Under the pieces are notes generated by a model. The model was given only the letters and a program-made list of their open reading frames with translations. It did not search any database and was not told where the DNA came from. Position numbers and translations under genes: made by a program. From Labilithrix luteola (lineage in GTDB: Bacteria > Myxococcota_A > Polyangia > Polyangiales > Polyangiaceae), in contig NZ_CP012333.1 in the NCBI RefSeq assembly GCF_001263205.1, positions 9,591,501 to 9,655,500 on the forward strand: a stretch of DNA of 64,000 bases, given 5' to 3'. Shown in pieces: positions 1 to 8,231 of the stretch (position 1 is the first letter of the stretch; each line of letters begins with the position of its first letter).

Positions 1-343
1 CGACGTTCGGGTTCAGCCCGGCCGCGAGCAGCTCCGCCATCATGCCGTAAGGCGTGCCTCCGCCTTGCACCCAGCCGACGAACCGCGGGTGGGCGTTGCC
101 GCTGCCGTACGGAAGGATGAGGCGTTCGAACTCGGCGTGAACGTCTTCGATGGGCGTCTCGCCGAACGGGACGGGCGCGTCGAACGCCGATCGGACGTCG
201 GCAGGCATCGGACGCCACGCAGGTCCATCGGCAAGGTGCTCGACGTGATCGACGATGCCATCGAGCATCTCGTGGGCCTTCTTGCGGAAGGCATCGAACG
301 AAGGCGGGTCGAGCGTGGGCAGGCCGTCAGCGCGGCGAGGCAT
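1..343 (-). CDS. PLP-dependent decarboxylase, N-terminal part (runs off window)
   Basis: Reading leftward from an ATG at 343 gives 114 codons with no stop before the window edge, so only the N-terminus is present. It contains an amphipathic stretch (MLDGIVDHVEHL), then PIEDV, a segment ending in NAHPRFVGWV, and a glycine-rich run into MMAELLAAGLNPNV. This order matches the N-terminal region of group II (aromatic-L-amino-acid/glutamate-type) pyridoxal-phosphate decarboxylases, which read 'hPrFfg' before the first core helix. The catalytic lysine would lie outside the window, so activity and substrate cannot be judged. The gene is downstream of rnpB and probably has its own promoter, because a terminator follows rnpB. 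Confidence 0.7.
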   Translation of the reverse strand, partial: MPRRADGLPTLDPPSFDAFRKKAHEMLDGIVDHVEHLADGPAWRPMPADVRSAFDAPVPFGETPIEDVHAEFERLILPYGSGNAHPRFVGWVQGGGTPYGMMAELLAAGLNPNV

Positions 344-474
344 GGGCCCACTTTAGTCACCGCTGGGGCGAGAGAGACACGAGAGACAACCGCGCTTGCA
401 CGGAAAATTCGGGGGCGTTCGGCTGAGTTCGATGTCCCCGCTCGAGCTCGAGCGCGCAAAGCCACAAACCAGGA

Positions 475-506
475 GACAAAAGCACGCGACCCGCGCGAGG
501 CGGGTC
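475..506 (-). terminator. Rho-independent terminator of rnpB
   Basis: A perfect 7-bp stem (GACCCGC/GCGGGTC, 5-nt loop) occupies 488-506. On the minus strand it is followed within a few bases by TTTTGTC. It lies just past the predicted 3' end of the RNase P RNA, as expected for its terminator. Confidence 0.7.
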
Positions 507-509
507 ACG

Positions 510-964
510 AGGTCGACGTCGTTCGTAAGCCGAGTTCTGTTCCGCTTGCGAGTCATCCCGCACGCGGCGGCGGTCATTCCTCTAGGGCGGCCGTTACCGG
601 ACGCCTCGAGCAGCCTACCCGCGAGCTCGGGCGAGTCGCCCTTTGCGATGTTGCCATCGCTCGCCCGCCTACGTGGCCTTGCTCCCGATGGGGTCTGCCG
701 TGCCGCCTTCGTTACCGAAGACGCGGTGGGCTCTTACCCCGCCGTTTCACCCTTACCCTCCGGACCTCACTCGAAGGACGCGCGCGAGCGCGCGAACTCG
801 AAAGGTATCAGAAGGGCGGTCTTTCTCTGTTGCACTTTCCTTCGCGTTTCCGCGACCGGGCGTTACCCGGCATCGCACTCTGTGGAGCTCGGACTTTCCT
901 CCCGCGGTCACTCCCTCCTTGCGGAGGGCGAAACCACCGGCGATCGCCTGATCGGCATCGACGC
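510..964 (-). ncRNA. rnpB: RNase P RNA, bacterial class A
   Basis: This is the catalytic RNA of RNase P, which matures tRNA 5' ends. Read on the minus strand it carries the universal blocks in order: GAGGAAAGTCCGAGCTCC near 885-905, the AGTGCAACAGAGA block near 820-840, GGTAAGGGTGAAA near 745-760, CGGGAGCAAGGCC near 670-690, GGGTAGGCTGC near 610-625, CTAGAGGAATGAC near 570-585, and ACAGAACTCGGCTTA near 525-541. The outer P1 helix can form between GUCGAUG (957-963) and CGUCGAC (512-518), which sets the ends to within a few bases. The length of about 450 nt is at the large end for class A. A gene ends only about 38 nt upstream, so its promoter probably lies in the 3' end of that gene. Confidence 0.96.
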
Positions 965-1001
965 CCCCAACTTGGCCCATCGAGCCCAAAGAAGCAACCG
1001 C

Positions 1002-2384
1002 TCAGCCGTGGCGGGGCGCGGACTCTTCCGGCGTTGCTCGCACGAACGCAAGCAGGGTGACGAAGGGCACGACCACGAGCCCGTAGCGCCCCGCGCCGAA
1101 GAAGACGGCGTGCGTGGCCGCGGTGAGCAGGATGGTGGCCGCCGTGGCGGGCAGAATGACGGGTGCTCGCGCGAGAGCGCGCGGCCCGAGCAGCAGAATC
1201 GCTGCCGCGCACGCCAAGTAGCCGACGGTCCCCGGAACGACCACGCACGCGGCGAGCCCCAGCGCGGCGATCACGATGCGCGCACGCTTTCGCGGCCCGG
1301 GGAACTTGAGAACCGCCACCAACGCAGCCGCGAGCAAGAGCCGCGAAGCCAGCGTCTCGACGGTGCCGAGCGCGACCTTCGCGCCATATGGGAAGCGCGT
1401 CGCGTTCGCTTGATGCAGATACCACGGCGCGGCGCCGAAGTAGTCGAACGTCGCGCGCATCTTGGCCGGGACGCGCGCGAGCCAAGCCAGCGGATCGGCT
1501 TCGATGACGTGCACGGCTTCGTGGCCGAAGCAGGCGTCTTTCGCGGCTTCGGCGAAGACCTCCTTGCAGGCCTCGGGGACCTTCATCTCCTGCCACGCGC
1601 CGTTCGTGGTCTGCGTTCCGATGGCGAGATTCCATCCTCCGTTCACGCTGACGAGCGCGCATCGCTCCATGCGCACGCAGTTACGAACGGTCCACGGCGC
1701 GCAGACCGCGAACGTGAGCGCCGTCACCAGCACAGCGGCCAGGCCTCGCACGGCGAGGCGCTCCTTCGGGGTCGCGGCGAGCAACCCCAGCACCGGGCCG
1801 TACGCAAGCGACTGCGGGCGAACGAGGGTGACGAGGCCCATGACGAGCCCCGTGAGGGCGAGCCAGCGCCAGCGACTCCTCGAATCGCCGCGCTCGGCTG
1901 CGTCACGAGCCCTGGCCGCGGTCGCGGTCGCCACCACTAGCAGCGCGGCGGTCATGCCTTCGGTCATCAGCGCCGCCGTGTACGGCACGAGCGCAGGATG
2001 CAGCGCGAAGGCGAGCCCGCCCAAGAGTGCGAGTCGACGAGACGTCGCGCGGGCGAGCAGACGGTAGCCGGCGAACACGGCCGCCGTGCCGGCCACCGCG
2101 TTCAGCACCATGGCGAGCACGGGGCGCGCGCCGAAGAGCGCATACATGCCGGCCACCAGTGCGGGGTAACCGACCGGATAGTGCGCCGCGTACGTCACTG
2201 CACCGTCGGGCCAAAGCCACGTGTAGCCGTGCCCTTCGGCGATGCGCCGCGCGACGACGTCGTAGTAGCTGCCGTCGGCCGTCGGCGGGATGGCGCTCCC
2301 TGCCCAAAGCACCACGGCCAGCCGCGCGACGAGCGCGACCAACACGACGACGAGGCTGTCCGATGGGGCTCGACGGAGTGTCAC
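1002..2384 (-). CDS. GT39/ArnT-like membrane glycosyltransferase
   Basis: This is a polytopic membrane protein of 460 residues with about ten hydrophobic segments. Its N-terminus follows the GT-C (ArnT/PMT, GT39) plan: a first membrane helix, then an acidic stretch with ADGSYYDVVARRIAEGHGY, then AAHYPVGYPALVAGMYALF. Members transfer sugar from a polyprenyl-phosphate donor on the periplasmic side. The first-loop catalytic acid is plausibly in the ADGSYYD region. The start is GTG at 2384, overlapping the maf stop by 4 nt (GTGA), so translation is probably coupled. The acceptor (lipid, protein or glycan) cannot be told. Confidence 0.7.
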   Translation of the reverse strand: MTLRRAPSDSLVVVLVALVARLAVVLWAGSAIPPTADGSYYDVVARRIAEGHGYTWLWPDGAVTYAAHYPVGYPALVAGMYALFGARPVLAMVLNAVAGTAAVFAGYRLLARATSRRLALLGGLAFALHPALVPYTAALMTEGMTAALLVVATATAARARDAAERGDSRSRWRWLALTGLVMGLVTLVRPQSLAYGPVLGLLAATPKERLAVRGLAAVLVTALTFAVCAPWTVRNCVRMERCALVSVNGGWNLAIGTQTTNGAWQEMKVPEACKEVFAEAAKDACFGHEAVHVIEADPLAWLARVPAKMRATFDYFGAAPWYLHQANATRFPYGAKVALGTVETLASRLLLAAALVAVLKFPGPRKRARIVIAALGLAACVVVPGTVGYLACAAAILLLGPRALARAPVILPATAATILLTAATHAVFFGAGRYGLVVVPFVTLLAFVRATPEESAPRHG

Positions 2385-3019
2385 GGAACGAGGCCGAGCT
2401 CCTCGAGAGCGACGAGCACTTCGCAGGCCGGCAAACCGACCACGTTCGAATACGAGCCGTCGACGCGCGCCACGAGTCCGGCGCCGAGTCCTTGCACGGC
2501 ATACGCGCCCGCCTTGTCCATCCCCTCGCCGCTTTCGGCGTAGGCGCGGATGCGCGCGGCCGTCAGCGGTCGGAAGGTCACGCGCGTCACGACCGTTTGC
2601 TCGTGGAGCGTTCCGCCGGCGGCGCTTGCTCGGCCGATCGCGAAGCGCGTCCAGACCTCGTGCGTCTTTCCGGCGAGCCGCGCGATCATCGCCTCGGCCT
2701 CGTCAATCGATCCCGGCTTGCCCAGAATCGCCCCCTCGTCGATGACCGACGTGTCGGCGACGAGCACCGCGCCGGCGTTTTCGAGCGCGCTCCCGCCCGC
2801 GGCCCATGCGGCGTCGAGTTTCGCCAGAACCACGCGCGCGAGATACGCCGCAGCGTCCTCGCCGTCGCGCGTCGACTCGTCGGCCGAGGCCGGCCGCACG
2901 ATGAAAGGAACCCGCAAATTCTCGAGGATCTCGCGACGTCGCGGGGAGCCGCTCGCCAAAAGGAGCGGCCGCTCGGCCGACAGACGTTGGCCCACGACGG
3001 GGCTCTCTGCGCGTGTCAT
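2381..3019 (-). CDS. maf: Maf family nucleotide pyrophosphatase
   Basis: This is a house-cleaning nucleoside triphosphate pyrophosphatase of the Maf/YhdE family, which hydrolyses non-canonical or modified NTPs to NMP and PPi. Visible signatures are the N-terminal LLLASGSPRRREIL, the middle VLVADTSVIDEGAILGKP segment, the KTHEVWTRFAI stretch and the YAVQGLGAGLVARVDGSYSNVVGLP C-terminal block. The length of 212 residues from ATG 3019 is usual for the family. An upstream TTG at 3037 is also in frame but less likely, because an A/G-rich stretch (GGGAAAAGAACGG) sits just before the ATG. The gene is the first of a two-gene unit with the downstream glycosyltransferase. Confidence 0.93.
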   Translation of the reverse strand: MTRAESPVVGQRLSAERPLLLASGSPRRREILENLRVPFIVRPASADESTRDGEDAAAYLARVVLAKLDAAWAAGGSALENAGAVLVADTSVIDEGAILGKPGSIDEAEAMIARLAGKTHEVWTRFAIGRASAAGGTLHEQTVVTRVTFRPLTAARIRAYAESGEGMDKAGAYAVQGLGAGLVARVDGSYSNVVGLPACEVLVALEELGLVP

Positions 3020-3074
3020 GCGCCGTTCTTTTCCCAATGAAGCCGAAAGGTCAACTCTGGTATGGTGCGCGCGT

Positions 3075-4322
3075 ATGCGAGACCTTTCTGATTCGGCCCG
3101 GAGTCGTCGCGCTCACGGCACGATTCGGGGTCTCGCGGCCGGGCTTGATGCGGGTGGACGCGGGCTGGTCAGGCTGGTCGGGGGGGCGCTCATCGGGGGC
3201 GCCGTCCTCGCAAGCGCATCGAGCGCAAGCGCGCGGGAATGCTCGAACCCGCTCATCAACACCTGCATCAACAGCGATACGTACTGGCCGAACCCCGGCC
3301 CCATGCGCTTCGCCACGGTCTCGGGAACCGAGACGGTCGCCGCGGGCCAGGTCGGGTTCGGACTCGTCACCACGTATCTCTCGCGCCCCGTGCTCCTGCA
3401 CGTCGCCTCCCCCGGACCGGGCGGTAGTGACCAGTACGTCGTCAACAATCAGGTCAACAGCAACTTCCTCTTTGCCTACGGCGTCACCAACCGGCTCGAG
3501 CTCGACATCGCGCTCCCGGTAACCTTCTGGCAGACCGGAGCCGGCACCACGCCGATCACCGGCGCGTCGGGCGACGGACTCCCGAACACGGCGATTCGCG
3601 ATCTTCGCTTCGGCGCGGCCTTCGCGATCATCCCTCGCAATCGCGTGAGCCCCGAGCAGGCTGCCGGCGCGGCCGAGCCGAAGGGCAACGCCTACTCGCT
3701 CACCGCGCGCTTCGTCACGACCGCCCCCATCAGCGACGCCGACTTCGCGGGCGACCGCACCGCCGTTCTCGTTCCGAGCCTCAGCGCCGACTACCGAATC
3801 CAGAAATTCTTCTTCGGCGCCGAGCTCGGCGTGCGCATTCGGCCGGTGACGGAGTTCGCCGGCGCGCGCGTCGGAACGCAGCTCGCCACGGGCCTGGGCG
3901 CCGGTTACGACATCCTCGCGCGCGATCGCCTCAGCCTCATGCTCGAAGGCCGCGCCTACGTAAACTTCGCCGAGCAGCACGACACGAGTCAGTCTGCGTT
4001 CGGAATCTCGACGACCGAGAACGGCAAGCACATCACGCCTGCCGAGTGGTTCCTCGGACTTCGCTCCGCGCCCATCCTCGATGGCGACGTGGCGATTTTC
4101 GGTGGTGGTGGGGGCCCGATTCCGATTGGCGAAGCAGCCATCACAGTGCCGCGTTTTCGCTTCATCCTCGGCGTGACCTACGCGCCGCTGAAGCGAGACA
4201 ACGACGGTGATGGCGTTCCCGACAAAAATGATCGATGCCCGACCCGCCCGGGCGTCAGCGGCGGTGAGCACCCAGGTTGTCCCGCTGGAGAAACTGGCGA
4301 TGGCGAGACCAAGCCCCAATGA
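3075..4322 (+). CDS. Outer-membrane beta-barrel protein with thrombospondin type 3 repeat
   Basis: The protein has 415 residues from ATG 3075. A long basic N-terminus leads to a hydrophobic signal sequence, with probable cleavage after ASA near residue 53. The body is a run of alternating beta-strands typical of transporter-like outer-membrane barrels (for example FLFAYGVTNRLELDIALPV and a region with a GVRIRP strand). The C-terminus has one calcium-binding type 3 thrombospondin repeat (DNDGDGVPDKNDRCP) followed by a short acidic tail. Such repeats often precede an OmpA peptidoglycan-binding domain, but here the protein ends right after the repeat. Its stop overlaps the next gene's ATG (ATGA), so the two are co-translated. 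The cargo or role is unknown. Confidence 0.75.
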   Translation: MRDLSDSARSRRAHGTIRGLAAGLDAGGRGLVRLVGGALIGGAVLASASSASARECSNPLINTCINSDTYWPNPGPMRFATVSGTETVAAGQVGFGLVTTYLSRPVLLHVASPGPGGSDQYVVNNQVNSNFLFAYGVTNRLELDIALPVTFWQTGAGTTPITGASGDGLPNTAIRDLRFGAAFAIIPRNRVSPEQAAGAAEPKGNAYSLTARFVTTAPISDADFAGDRTAVLVPSLSADYRIQKFFFGAELGVRIRPVTEFAGARVGTQLATGLGAGYDILARDRLSLMLEGRAYVNFAEQHDTSQSAFGISTTENGKHITPAEWFLGLRSAPILDGDVAIFGGGGGPIPIGEAAITVPRFRFILGVTYAPLKRDNDGDGVPDKNDRCPTRPGVSGGEHPGCPAGETGDGETKPQ

Positions 4323-5284
4323 CCGTCTCTACGGCTAACGCACGTCACATCCTCGTTCGCCTCGACAATTCCGTTCAACTTCCCGCCGCCCTTCTCGACG
4401 TCCTTCGCGACGAGATCGTCACCTGCGGTTGGCTTCGTGCCAGCGGCGTCCTCACCGACGTATCGCTGCGCTCCTTCGACCCGGACACGGGAATGCCAGG
4501 CGCCGAGCGCCGCCTCACGGGCCCCGTCCACGCGGTCGTCATCGACGGAAGCGTGGGCCTCGCCGGCGGCGACGTCTCCTGCGGGCTCCGCGTCGTTCTC
4601 TCGCGCGAGACTGACAACGGTATCGAAACCATCGCCGGTGAAATCGAAAGCGCCCGCGCGGTTGCCGTCGAAGTCCTGGTGACCGCGTTCGACGACGTCG
4701 CCGCGACTCGCCAGCGCCACACGTCGGGCATCGCTCTGCTCGACGCAACGACGACCTCCCCGCGCGTGTCGGCGGTTCCCGCGCCCGAGCCGGCCCCCGC
4801 GCCCGCACCCGCCCCCGTAGCGGCGCCCGAGCCGGCCCCCGCGCCCGCACCCGCCCCCGTAGCGGCGCCCGAGCCGGCCCCCGCGCCCGCGCCCGCACCG
4901 ACGTGGGCCGAGACCATTCGCGTAAGCGAGGAGGCCTCGGCACCGCCCCCTCCCCCGGCACCGGCGCCCGCCCCCGCGGCAAGCAACGTCCCCAAGCCTT
5001 CGCCGACGTTCATGCCCGGCGCCTTGGGCAACGTCATGCCCCGCCCCGTCAAGGTCACCAAGGCCGCCGAGGAGGAGCAGCCCTATCCGGAGCCGGGGGA
5101 CATCGTCGACCACTTCGCCTTCGGGCGCTGCGAAGTCATCAAGAGCGACGGCGATCGCCTCCACCTCCGCCTCGGCAAAGACGGACGCGTCAAGGAGATC
5201 GCCCTCGAGATGCTCAAGATCACGCTGATGCCGCCGGAAGAGGGCCAGACCGGCCGCCTCTTCAAGCTCGCACGCAAGCTCTGA
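4319..5284 (+). CDS. PPC (DUF296)-domain protein with Pro/Ala repeat linker and C-terminal small domain
   Basis: The protein has 321 residues. Residues about 6-140 match the PPC/DUF296 fold (plant and prokaryote conserved): HILVRLDNSVQLPAALL, GWLRASGVLTDVSLRSFDP, ERRLTGPVHAVVIDGSVGL and AVAVEVLVTAFDDV. In plants this domain trimerises and accompanies AT-hooks; bacterial forms are mostly uncharacterised. Residues about 145-235 are a Pro/Ala/Glu linker encoded by 42-bp repeats. Residues about 255-321 form a conserved-looking small beta domain (GDIVDHFAFGRCEVIKSDGDRLHLRL then KEIALEMLKI), resembling Tudor/SH3-like C-terminal modules. The start is chosen by the 4-nt overlap with the upstream barrel gene. 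No signal peptide is seen, so the protein is probably cytoplasmic. Nucleic-acid binding is an inference. Confidence 0.7.
   Translation: MTVSTANARHILVRLDNSVQLPAALLDVLRDEIVTCGWLRASGVLTDVSLRSFDPDTGMPGAERRLTGPVHAVVIDGSVGLAGGDVSCGLRVVLSRETDNGIETIAGEIESARAVAVEVLVTAFDDVAATRQRHTSGIALLDATTTSPRVSAVPAPEPAPAPAPAPVAAPEPAPAPAPAPVAAPEPAPAPAPAPTWAETIRVSEEASAPPPPPAPAPAPAASNVPKPSPTFMPGALGNVMPRPVKVTKAAEEEQPYPEPGDIVDHFAFGRCEVIKSDGDRLHLRLGKDGRVKEIALEMLKITLMPPEEGQTGRLFKLARKL
4781..4899 (+). repeat. 42-bp in-frame tandem repeat (Pro/Ala linker)
   Basis: Two identical 42-bp units (4781-4822 and 4823-4864) and a third partial unit to about 4899 encode the 14-residue unit APEPAPAPAPAPVA. The perfect identity at DNA level implies recent duplication, so unit number is likely to vary between strains. 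Confidence 0.9.
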
Positions 5285-5342
5285 GCGTTTCTTCGTCGCG
5301 TGCGTTCGAGGCCTCTCATCGCTCCGGAGGCGCGAGGCCTCG

Positions 5343-6287
5343 TCAGCCTCGAACGTGCGCCGTGCGGCCGTCGATGCGAAGCTCGGTTCCGGGCTTCGCG
5401 TGGGCCCACTTCACCACCGCGATGGCTGCGGGTTTGCCGGTCGTCGGACCGATGACGGCGCTCTTCACGTCGCCGATCGCGTCGCCCGCGGGCGTCGTGA
5501 CAGCGGCTCCGGCAGCGGGTGCCGCATCGCCTTCGATCTCGACGGGCACGAGCTTGCGCTTCACGTGTCCGCGGTTCTCGAGCATGTAGACGACCTCCTG
5601 CCCGAGGTAGCAACCTTTCGAGAACGAGACGGCGAGCTTCTCGAGCGACGCCTCTTGCGGATAGTAGGTCCCGTCGAACTCGACGCCGAGGCGCGGAAGG
5701 CCTCGCTCGATCCGGACGGCGTCCCAACCGGCCTGGTCGCCCACGAGGCCACCGAGCCGGCGAGCCTCACTTTCGAGAGCCGCCGCGAACGCCTCTTGAT
5801 TTTCGACCGGCACCGCCACCACCGCGCCGCCGGTCCCGAGGAGATCGACCTTGCCACCGAAGGTACGCATGGCGGCGAGCGCCTCGCTCTTCACGAGCTC
5901 GACCGCGCGCGGACCGTGTGCGGCATAGAACGCGAGCTCCACCGTCCCGAGCTCTGCGTCCTCCATGATGAGGTAGTGATCGAGCGTGGCGAGGAGCGCG
6001 TCGCGCTGGGCACTCGGAACGGCAATGGCGAGGGCCTGCTCGCCGCTCGAGACGGTGCCGGGGACGACGAAGAGATCGGTCTGGATGCGCCCCTTCTTCT
6101 CGACGAGGAGTCCGTAGGCGCCATCCTCCGAGCCGAGCTTCGCGAGGTCGCAGGTGACGAGACCGTTCAACCAGCTCGAGCGATCCTTGCCCGTGAGCAG
6201 GATCGCCGCTCGATCGGCCATCGGAACGACGAGAACGCTACCGTGCGCCGCACGCGCTTGCTCCTGGATTCCATTGTCGGTGTGCAC
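5343..6287 (-). CDS. ygfZ: YgfZ/GcvT-type folate-binding protein
   Basis: The family uses tetrahydrofolate to maintain certain Fe-S enzymes and affects tRNA modification. The diagnostic signature KGCYLGQE lies at residues 224-231, with the reactive cysteine at 226. The N-terminal aminomethyltransferase-like fold has the SWLNGLVTCDL block and the C-terminus carries the GcvT-like beta barrel. The length of 314 is normal. The start is GTG at 6287, but GGGAGG lies directly against it, which is tight spacing, so the exact start is uncertain; no in-frame ATG exists before residue 23. The gene is convergent with the PPC gene and divergent from the lipid kinase. Confidence 0.88.
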   Translation of the reverse strand: MHTDNGIQEQARAAHGSVLVVPMADRAAILLTGKDRSSWLNGLVTCDLAKLGSEDGAYGLLVEKKGRIQTDLFVVPGTVSSGEQALAIAVPSAQRDALLATLDHYLIMEDAELGTVELAFYAAHGPRAVELVKSEALAAMRTFGGKVDLLGTGGAVVAVPVENQEAFAAALESEARRLGGLVGDQAGWDAVRIERGLPRLGVEFDGTYYPQEASLEKLAVSFSKGCYLGQEVVYMLENRGHVKRKLVPVEIEGDAAPAAGAAVTTPAGDAIGDVKSAVIGPTTGKPAAIAVVKWAHAKPGTELRIDGRTAHVRG

Positions 6288-6379
6288 CCTCCCTATCTGG
6301 CACGAAGGCGCGCGAAACGCCTGAAAATCGACCCCGTATGCTTGACGGGTCGTGGCCCCACGCGTCAGGCTCCTGCGCG

Positions 6380-7381
6380 ATGGCGGGAATCGGGGTCATT
6401 TTCAACCCGCGCAGCGGACACAATCTGCGTGATCCGCGTGCCTCGCGGAGACTTGCACGGACCCTCGGCGATCACGGCGAAGTGCGTGAAGCAGGTTCGC
6501 TCGATCAACTCTACCGCGTCGCGGAGGACTTCCGCCGCCTCGGCATCGACGTGCTCGGCATCAGCGGCGGCGACGGCACGAACGGCGTCGCGATCACCGG
6601 TTTTCTCGACGTCTACCAGGGCAGCGCGCTCCCCCAGATTGCCTTCCTCCGTGGCGGCACGATGAACACGGTGGCGAATTCGGTCGGCGTCCGTCGTGGC
6701 CCGCCCGAGGGGTTGCTCAATCGCCTCGTTCGCGCCTACGTCGCACGCGCCGCGCAGCCCCTCAAAGACGCTCCGCGCCACGTCATGCGCTTGCGCGGAG
6801 ACAAGGCCCGTCCGCTTCCGAATCAGGAAGCGAGCACACCTCCCCTCGCCGAGAAATACGGCTTTCTCTTCGGCACCGGCGTCGTCTACGGCTTTCTCTC
6901 CGAGTACTACCGCGGCGGCCCTCCGAACCCGGTCGTCGCGGCCAAGACTCTCCTTCGCGGCGTGGGCAGCGCGGTCATCCGCGGCGAGACGATCCGTCGA
7001 ATGGCCGCTCCGTTCCGCGGCTCCGTCGAGCTCGAAGACGGAACGGTCTGGGAGGAGCGCGACTACCTCGCGATCGCGGGCGGAACGATCGATCAGATCG
7101 GCCTGAATTTCCGGCCGTTCCATCGCTACGCGGAGCGGCCGGGGGCGTTCCACCTGCTCGGCATCCACTCCTCGCCGGTCAGCTTCGTGAGTCAGCTCCC
7201 GCGCATCTGGCGAGCATCACCGATGAAGCCCGGACACTCCTACGACGCGACTCCGTTGCAGGCGATGATTCGGTCTCCGAAGAAAAACATCCAGTACATG
7301 GTGGACGGAGATCTTCACGAATGTGATGGGCCGCTCCACGTGTCGGTCGGTCCAAAGGTGCGGATCGTCGTCGGCACCTGA
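6380..7381 (+). CDS. Diacylglycerol/lipid kinase-like protein (DAGK catalytic domain)
   Basis: This is a cytoplasmic protein of 333 residues from ATG 6380. NPRSGHN (9-15) and SGGDGT (62-67) are the nucleotide-binding signatures of the DAGK/LCB5/YegS superfamily, which phosphorylates lipid hydroxyls with ATP. LRGGTMNTVANSVG follows as the GT-N block. The C-terminal half has the usual beta-sandwich. An alternative in-frame ATG at 6338 would add 14 unconserved residues, and the chosen start places the first motif at the usual distance from the N-terminus. The gene stands alone between divergent ygfZ and the next promoter region. The lipid substrate is unknown. Confidence 0.85.
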   Translation: MAGIGVIFNPRSGHNLRDPRASRRLARTLGDHGEVREAGSLDQLYRVAEDFRRLGIDVLGISGGDGTNGVAITGFLDVYQGSALPQIAFLRGGTMNTVANSVGVRRGPPEGLLNRLVRAYVARAAQPLKDAPRHVMRLRGDKARPLPNQEASTPPLAEKYGFLFGTGVVYGFLSEYYRGGPPNPVVAAKTLLRGVGSAVIRGETIRRMAAPFRGSVELEDGTVWEERDYLAIAGGTIDQIGLNFRPFHRYAERPGAFHLLGIHSSPVSFVSQLPRIWRASPMKPGHSYDATPLQAMIRSPKKNIQYMVDGDLHECDGPLHVSVGPKVRIVVGT

Positions 7382-7526
7382 GCTCGCGTGGCGCAGCGCC
7401 GCCCCAGGGCTGTAGCGAGTCTGTAAAGAGACGTCCAAAAAGGACGGATGAGGCCGGGCCGCCCGGGCGTTCCCCATGTGCGTTGGCTTGCACGTGGGAC
7501 CCTCTCTCTTTAACCTGCTCCGCACG

Positions 7527-8231
7527 ATGCGTTTTTCTCAGCTGGCAAGCGCATTCGTAGTGGGGGGAGCCGTTGCTCTCAATGCCGTCGCTTGCGCCCC
7601 GCACGTGCAAGGCAACGTCATGCACGATCAGGAGCACGAGACAGGCGCCGCGGCGCGCTCCACCTTGCCGCCGGAGCTGAGCGCCGACGAGGCCGCGCGG
7701 CTGCAGCGTGGCGAGACCATCATCCGCGAACAAACGTGGAGCCGCGGGGACCGCCGCTACGTCGGCGGCCTCACCTACACGGTCGTCGACGTGGGCGCGA
7801 GCGAGCTCTCGGCCGTCCTCGAAGATGTCGACGCCTACCGTCGCGTTTTGCCCAAGACCAAGCAAGCCAGGCTGGTGGGCATGAGCGGCAACGACCGTCT
7901 GGTCGAGGTGGTCCAAGGCAACGCTCTCGTCCAGGCCACCTACACGATGCGCGTGCGAAGCGAGCCGGTCGCGCCCAGCGGCCAGCGTGAGGTGCGCTTC
8001 TGGCTCGAACCCACGCTTCCGCACGAGATCGACGACGCCTGGGGCTTCTTCCGCGTCGAGCCGTTCATCGGCGAAAACGGCAACCCGCGGGTGCTGCTCA
8101 CCTATGGGGTGCTGGTGGACGTCGGGGCCGGCATCGTCCGTGACCTCTTCGAGGAGCGCGTCCGCTCCGCGCTCCTCTCCGTCCCGCAGCTTGTCCGACG
8201 GTACGTGGCCGAGGTAAGACGCTCGTACTGA
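7527..8231 (+). CDS. Putative lipoprotein with START/SRPBCC-like domain
   Basis: The protein has 234 residues. The N-terminus is basic then hydrophobic and ends in NAVAC, a weak lipobox, so it is probably a lipoprotein. The mature part resembles the SRPBCC (polyketide cyclase/START-like) fold: an early strand (YVGGLTYTVVDVGASELSAVLEDVD in two pieces), AYRRVLPKTKQARLV, and a long C-terminal helix (VRSALLSVPQLVRRYVAEV). That helix is typical of hydrophobic-ligand-binding proteins. Its stop overlaps the next ATG by one base (TGATG), so it is translationally coupled to the ABC permease. Lipid handling is a reasonable inference and nothing more. Confidence 0.6.
   Translation: MRFSQLASAFVVGGAVALNAVACAPHVQGNVMHDQEHETGAAARSTLPPELSADEAARLQRGETIIREQTWSRGDRRYVGGLTYTVVDVGASELSAVLEDVDAYRRVLPKTKQARLVGMSGNDRLVEVVQGNALVQATYTMRVRSEPVAPSGQREVRFWLEPTLPHEIDDAWGFFRVEPFIGENGNPRVLLTYGVLVDVGAGIVRDLFEERVRSALLSVPQLVRRYVAEVRRSY

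Noticed and set aside
65..1940. Long plus-strand frames across rnpB and the glycosyltransferase gene
   Set aside because: They cross a certain RNase P RNA and a membrane protein gene and have Arg-rich shadow composition.
4781..4899. CRISPR-like array at the 42-bp repeats
   Set aside because: The units are contiguous with no spacers and are in frame within a coding sequence.
4375..5061. Gly/Ala-rich open frame opposite the PPC gene
   Set aside because: The Gly/Ala repeats are the complement of the Pro/Ala linker repeats.
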